A stretch of 64,000 nucleotides of DNA, from positions 13,309,883 to 13,373,882 of the forward strand of contig OZ038496.1 of the NCBI GenBank assembly GCA_964036315.1, written 5' to 3'. The translations under genes and the position numbers were made by a program. Below are positions 63,418 to 64,000 of this stretch, in pieces. Below the pieces are notes generated by a model. The model made no database searches. It saw only the letters and a program-made list of their open reading frames with translations, and had not been told where the DNA came from. Positions within the stretch are counted from its first letter, which is position 1. Every line of letters begins with the position of its first letter. Origin of the DNA: Acanthosepion esculentum (taxonomy: Eukaryota; Mollusca; Cephalopoda; Sepiida; Sepiidae).

Positions 63418-63560
63418 TTCCTTGCGGTACAGTATAGAGAATGCACCCTCTCTCCGTCCCGCCTGTGGAACTCCCTTCCGGCTCCATGCTTTCCAGCTAA
63501 CTTTAATCTGCAAACGTTTAAATGCAATGTCAGTTGCTATTTACTGTCCTCTTGATGACT
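63418..63560 (+). mobile_element. LINE-X C-terminal fragment, head-to-head
   Basis: Plus strand: SRLWNSLPAPCFPANFNLQT and FKCNVSCYLLSS, a second and independent LINE-X end. It abuts the minus-strand copy within about 15 bp, so one chimaeric minus-strand frame runs across both. Confidence 0.8.
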
Positions 63561-63614
63561 CTTTTCTCTTCCGCTCGTTAGTAATGTTCTTGTTCCTAAC
63601 CCTTCCACACCCAA

Positions 63615-63990
63615 TAACCCCTCGTCCTGGGTAAGACGATAAACTACGTCCATCAGCAAGGCCTCTGATCAGAAAGTTTTGAGGAGAGTGGAACCACCTT
63701 TTAATTGCTGGTGTTCCCAGGTCCACCCTGACCGGGAGTAGTAGCACCTGTTAGGGTCCCGGCTATGAGCAAATAGTTAAAAGGGATCAAAACACTATGA
63801 AAGTATAAAAATAGGTTTTAATACCAGCAATACTTTACGGGAAAAATATTGCCATCAGTATATTTCTGAAGAAAAAATTATACCCTGCAATACATTTTTG
63901 GAAAAAAAATATTACCATCAATAAAATTCTTGTCGGCATTAAATAACCTATTGAGGTTGATATGCCGTAAAACAAAACAAACCAAACCCA
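63615..63990 (+). mobile_element. SINE-Z copy
   Basis: CTCGTCCTGGGTAAGACGAT, TTTTAATTGCTGGTGTTCCC, GTAGCACCTGTTAGGGTCCC, GCAAATAGTTAAAAGGGATC, ATGAAAGTATAAAAATAGGT, four VNTR units and the tail GGCATTAAATAACCTATTGA...GTAAAACAAAACAAACCAAA. Nearly intact. Confidence 0.9.
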
Positions 63991-64000
63991 ACCAGATTGT

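Noticed and set aside
62940..63527. A single 195-residue protein on the minus strand
   Set aside because: The first 35-40 residues come from the antisense of a plus-strand LINE-X end (63418-63560). Only the rest is LINE-X coding sequence, so the joined protein is a chimaera of two insertions.

Overview
This is eukaryotic, repeat-dominated DNA from an animal, most plausibly a marine invertebrate and perhaps a mollusc or cephalopod. The basis is long (TA)n, (GATA)n and (GAAA)n tracts, many tRNA-headed SINEs, RTE-like LINEs, Penelope-like elements, mariner/Tc1 elements and no dense gene layout. The species is not decidable from sequence alone. I found no convincing complete host protein gene. 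Nearly every recognisable reading frame is a decayed piece of a mobile element, and three unassigned ORFs are listed at low confidence. The best host-type gene is a tRNA-Ser(CGA)-like sequence at 19448-19528 (minus).

Family labels used here are my own. RTE-R is a non-LTR retrotransposon with an APE-type endonuclease and a reverse transcriptase whose C-terminus reads like LKFLGHIMRKEGLENL. LINE-X is a second non-LTR retrotransposon (thumb/C-terminus SHRRxVASLxLFYKY, then WNSLPxxCFP). SINE-Z has a GTCCTGGGTAAGACGATAAA-type head, an A-rich internal VNTR and an AAACCAAACC tail. SINE-H has a tRNA-like head and a hammerhead-like CTGAAGA...GAAAC motif.

Layout. 0.6-1.6 kb: (TA)n tracts, palindromes and hammerhead-ribozyme-like cores. 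3.7-4.3 kb: a tandem pair of U1-snRNA-5'-end-like retroposons, with a third copy at 14.9 kb bounded by a 16-bp target duplication. 4.5-8.6 kb: one RTE-R copy broken by a GATA array and a probable solo LTR. 9-13 kb: RTE-R, LINE-X, Helitron and Tc1 relics. 14.1-14.8 kb: a Penelope-like fragment between inverted copies of a hammerhead-like repeat. 15.7-20 kb: a 22-bp and a 27-bp satellite, the latter interrupted by the tRNA-Ser-like gene and a 90-bp perfect palindrome. 21.4-25.9 kb: a 218-bp satellite derived from the 3' end of LINE-X. 26.5-36.3 kb: tandem tRNA-like SINE heads, a mariner MITE, an internally deleted mariner and further LINE/SINE pieces. 37-40.6 kb: SINE-Z with an expanded VNTR, a pogo-like MITE and two minisatellites. 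42.3-43.9 kb: rearranged LINE-X and a second palindrome/hammerhead cluster. 46-50 kb: mariner, Penelope-like, Gypsy and SINE-Z relics. 51-58 kb: GAAA repeats and nested RTE-R/SINE-Z/hAT/SINE-H. 58-64 kb: LINE-X, a SINE-H satellite, a mariner whose 3' end is amplified as exact 77-bp units, and a last SINE-Z.

Two themes stand out. First, ends of transposable elements repeatedly become tandem satellites: LINE-X 3' end, mariner 3' end, SINE-H body, SINE-Z head and tRNA-like SINE heads. Second, hammerhead-like cores (CUGANGA - stem - GAAA) recur in several otherwise unrelated repeat families. The copy at 43754-43794 has every core element of a minimal type-I hammerhead.
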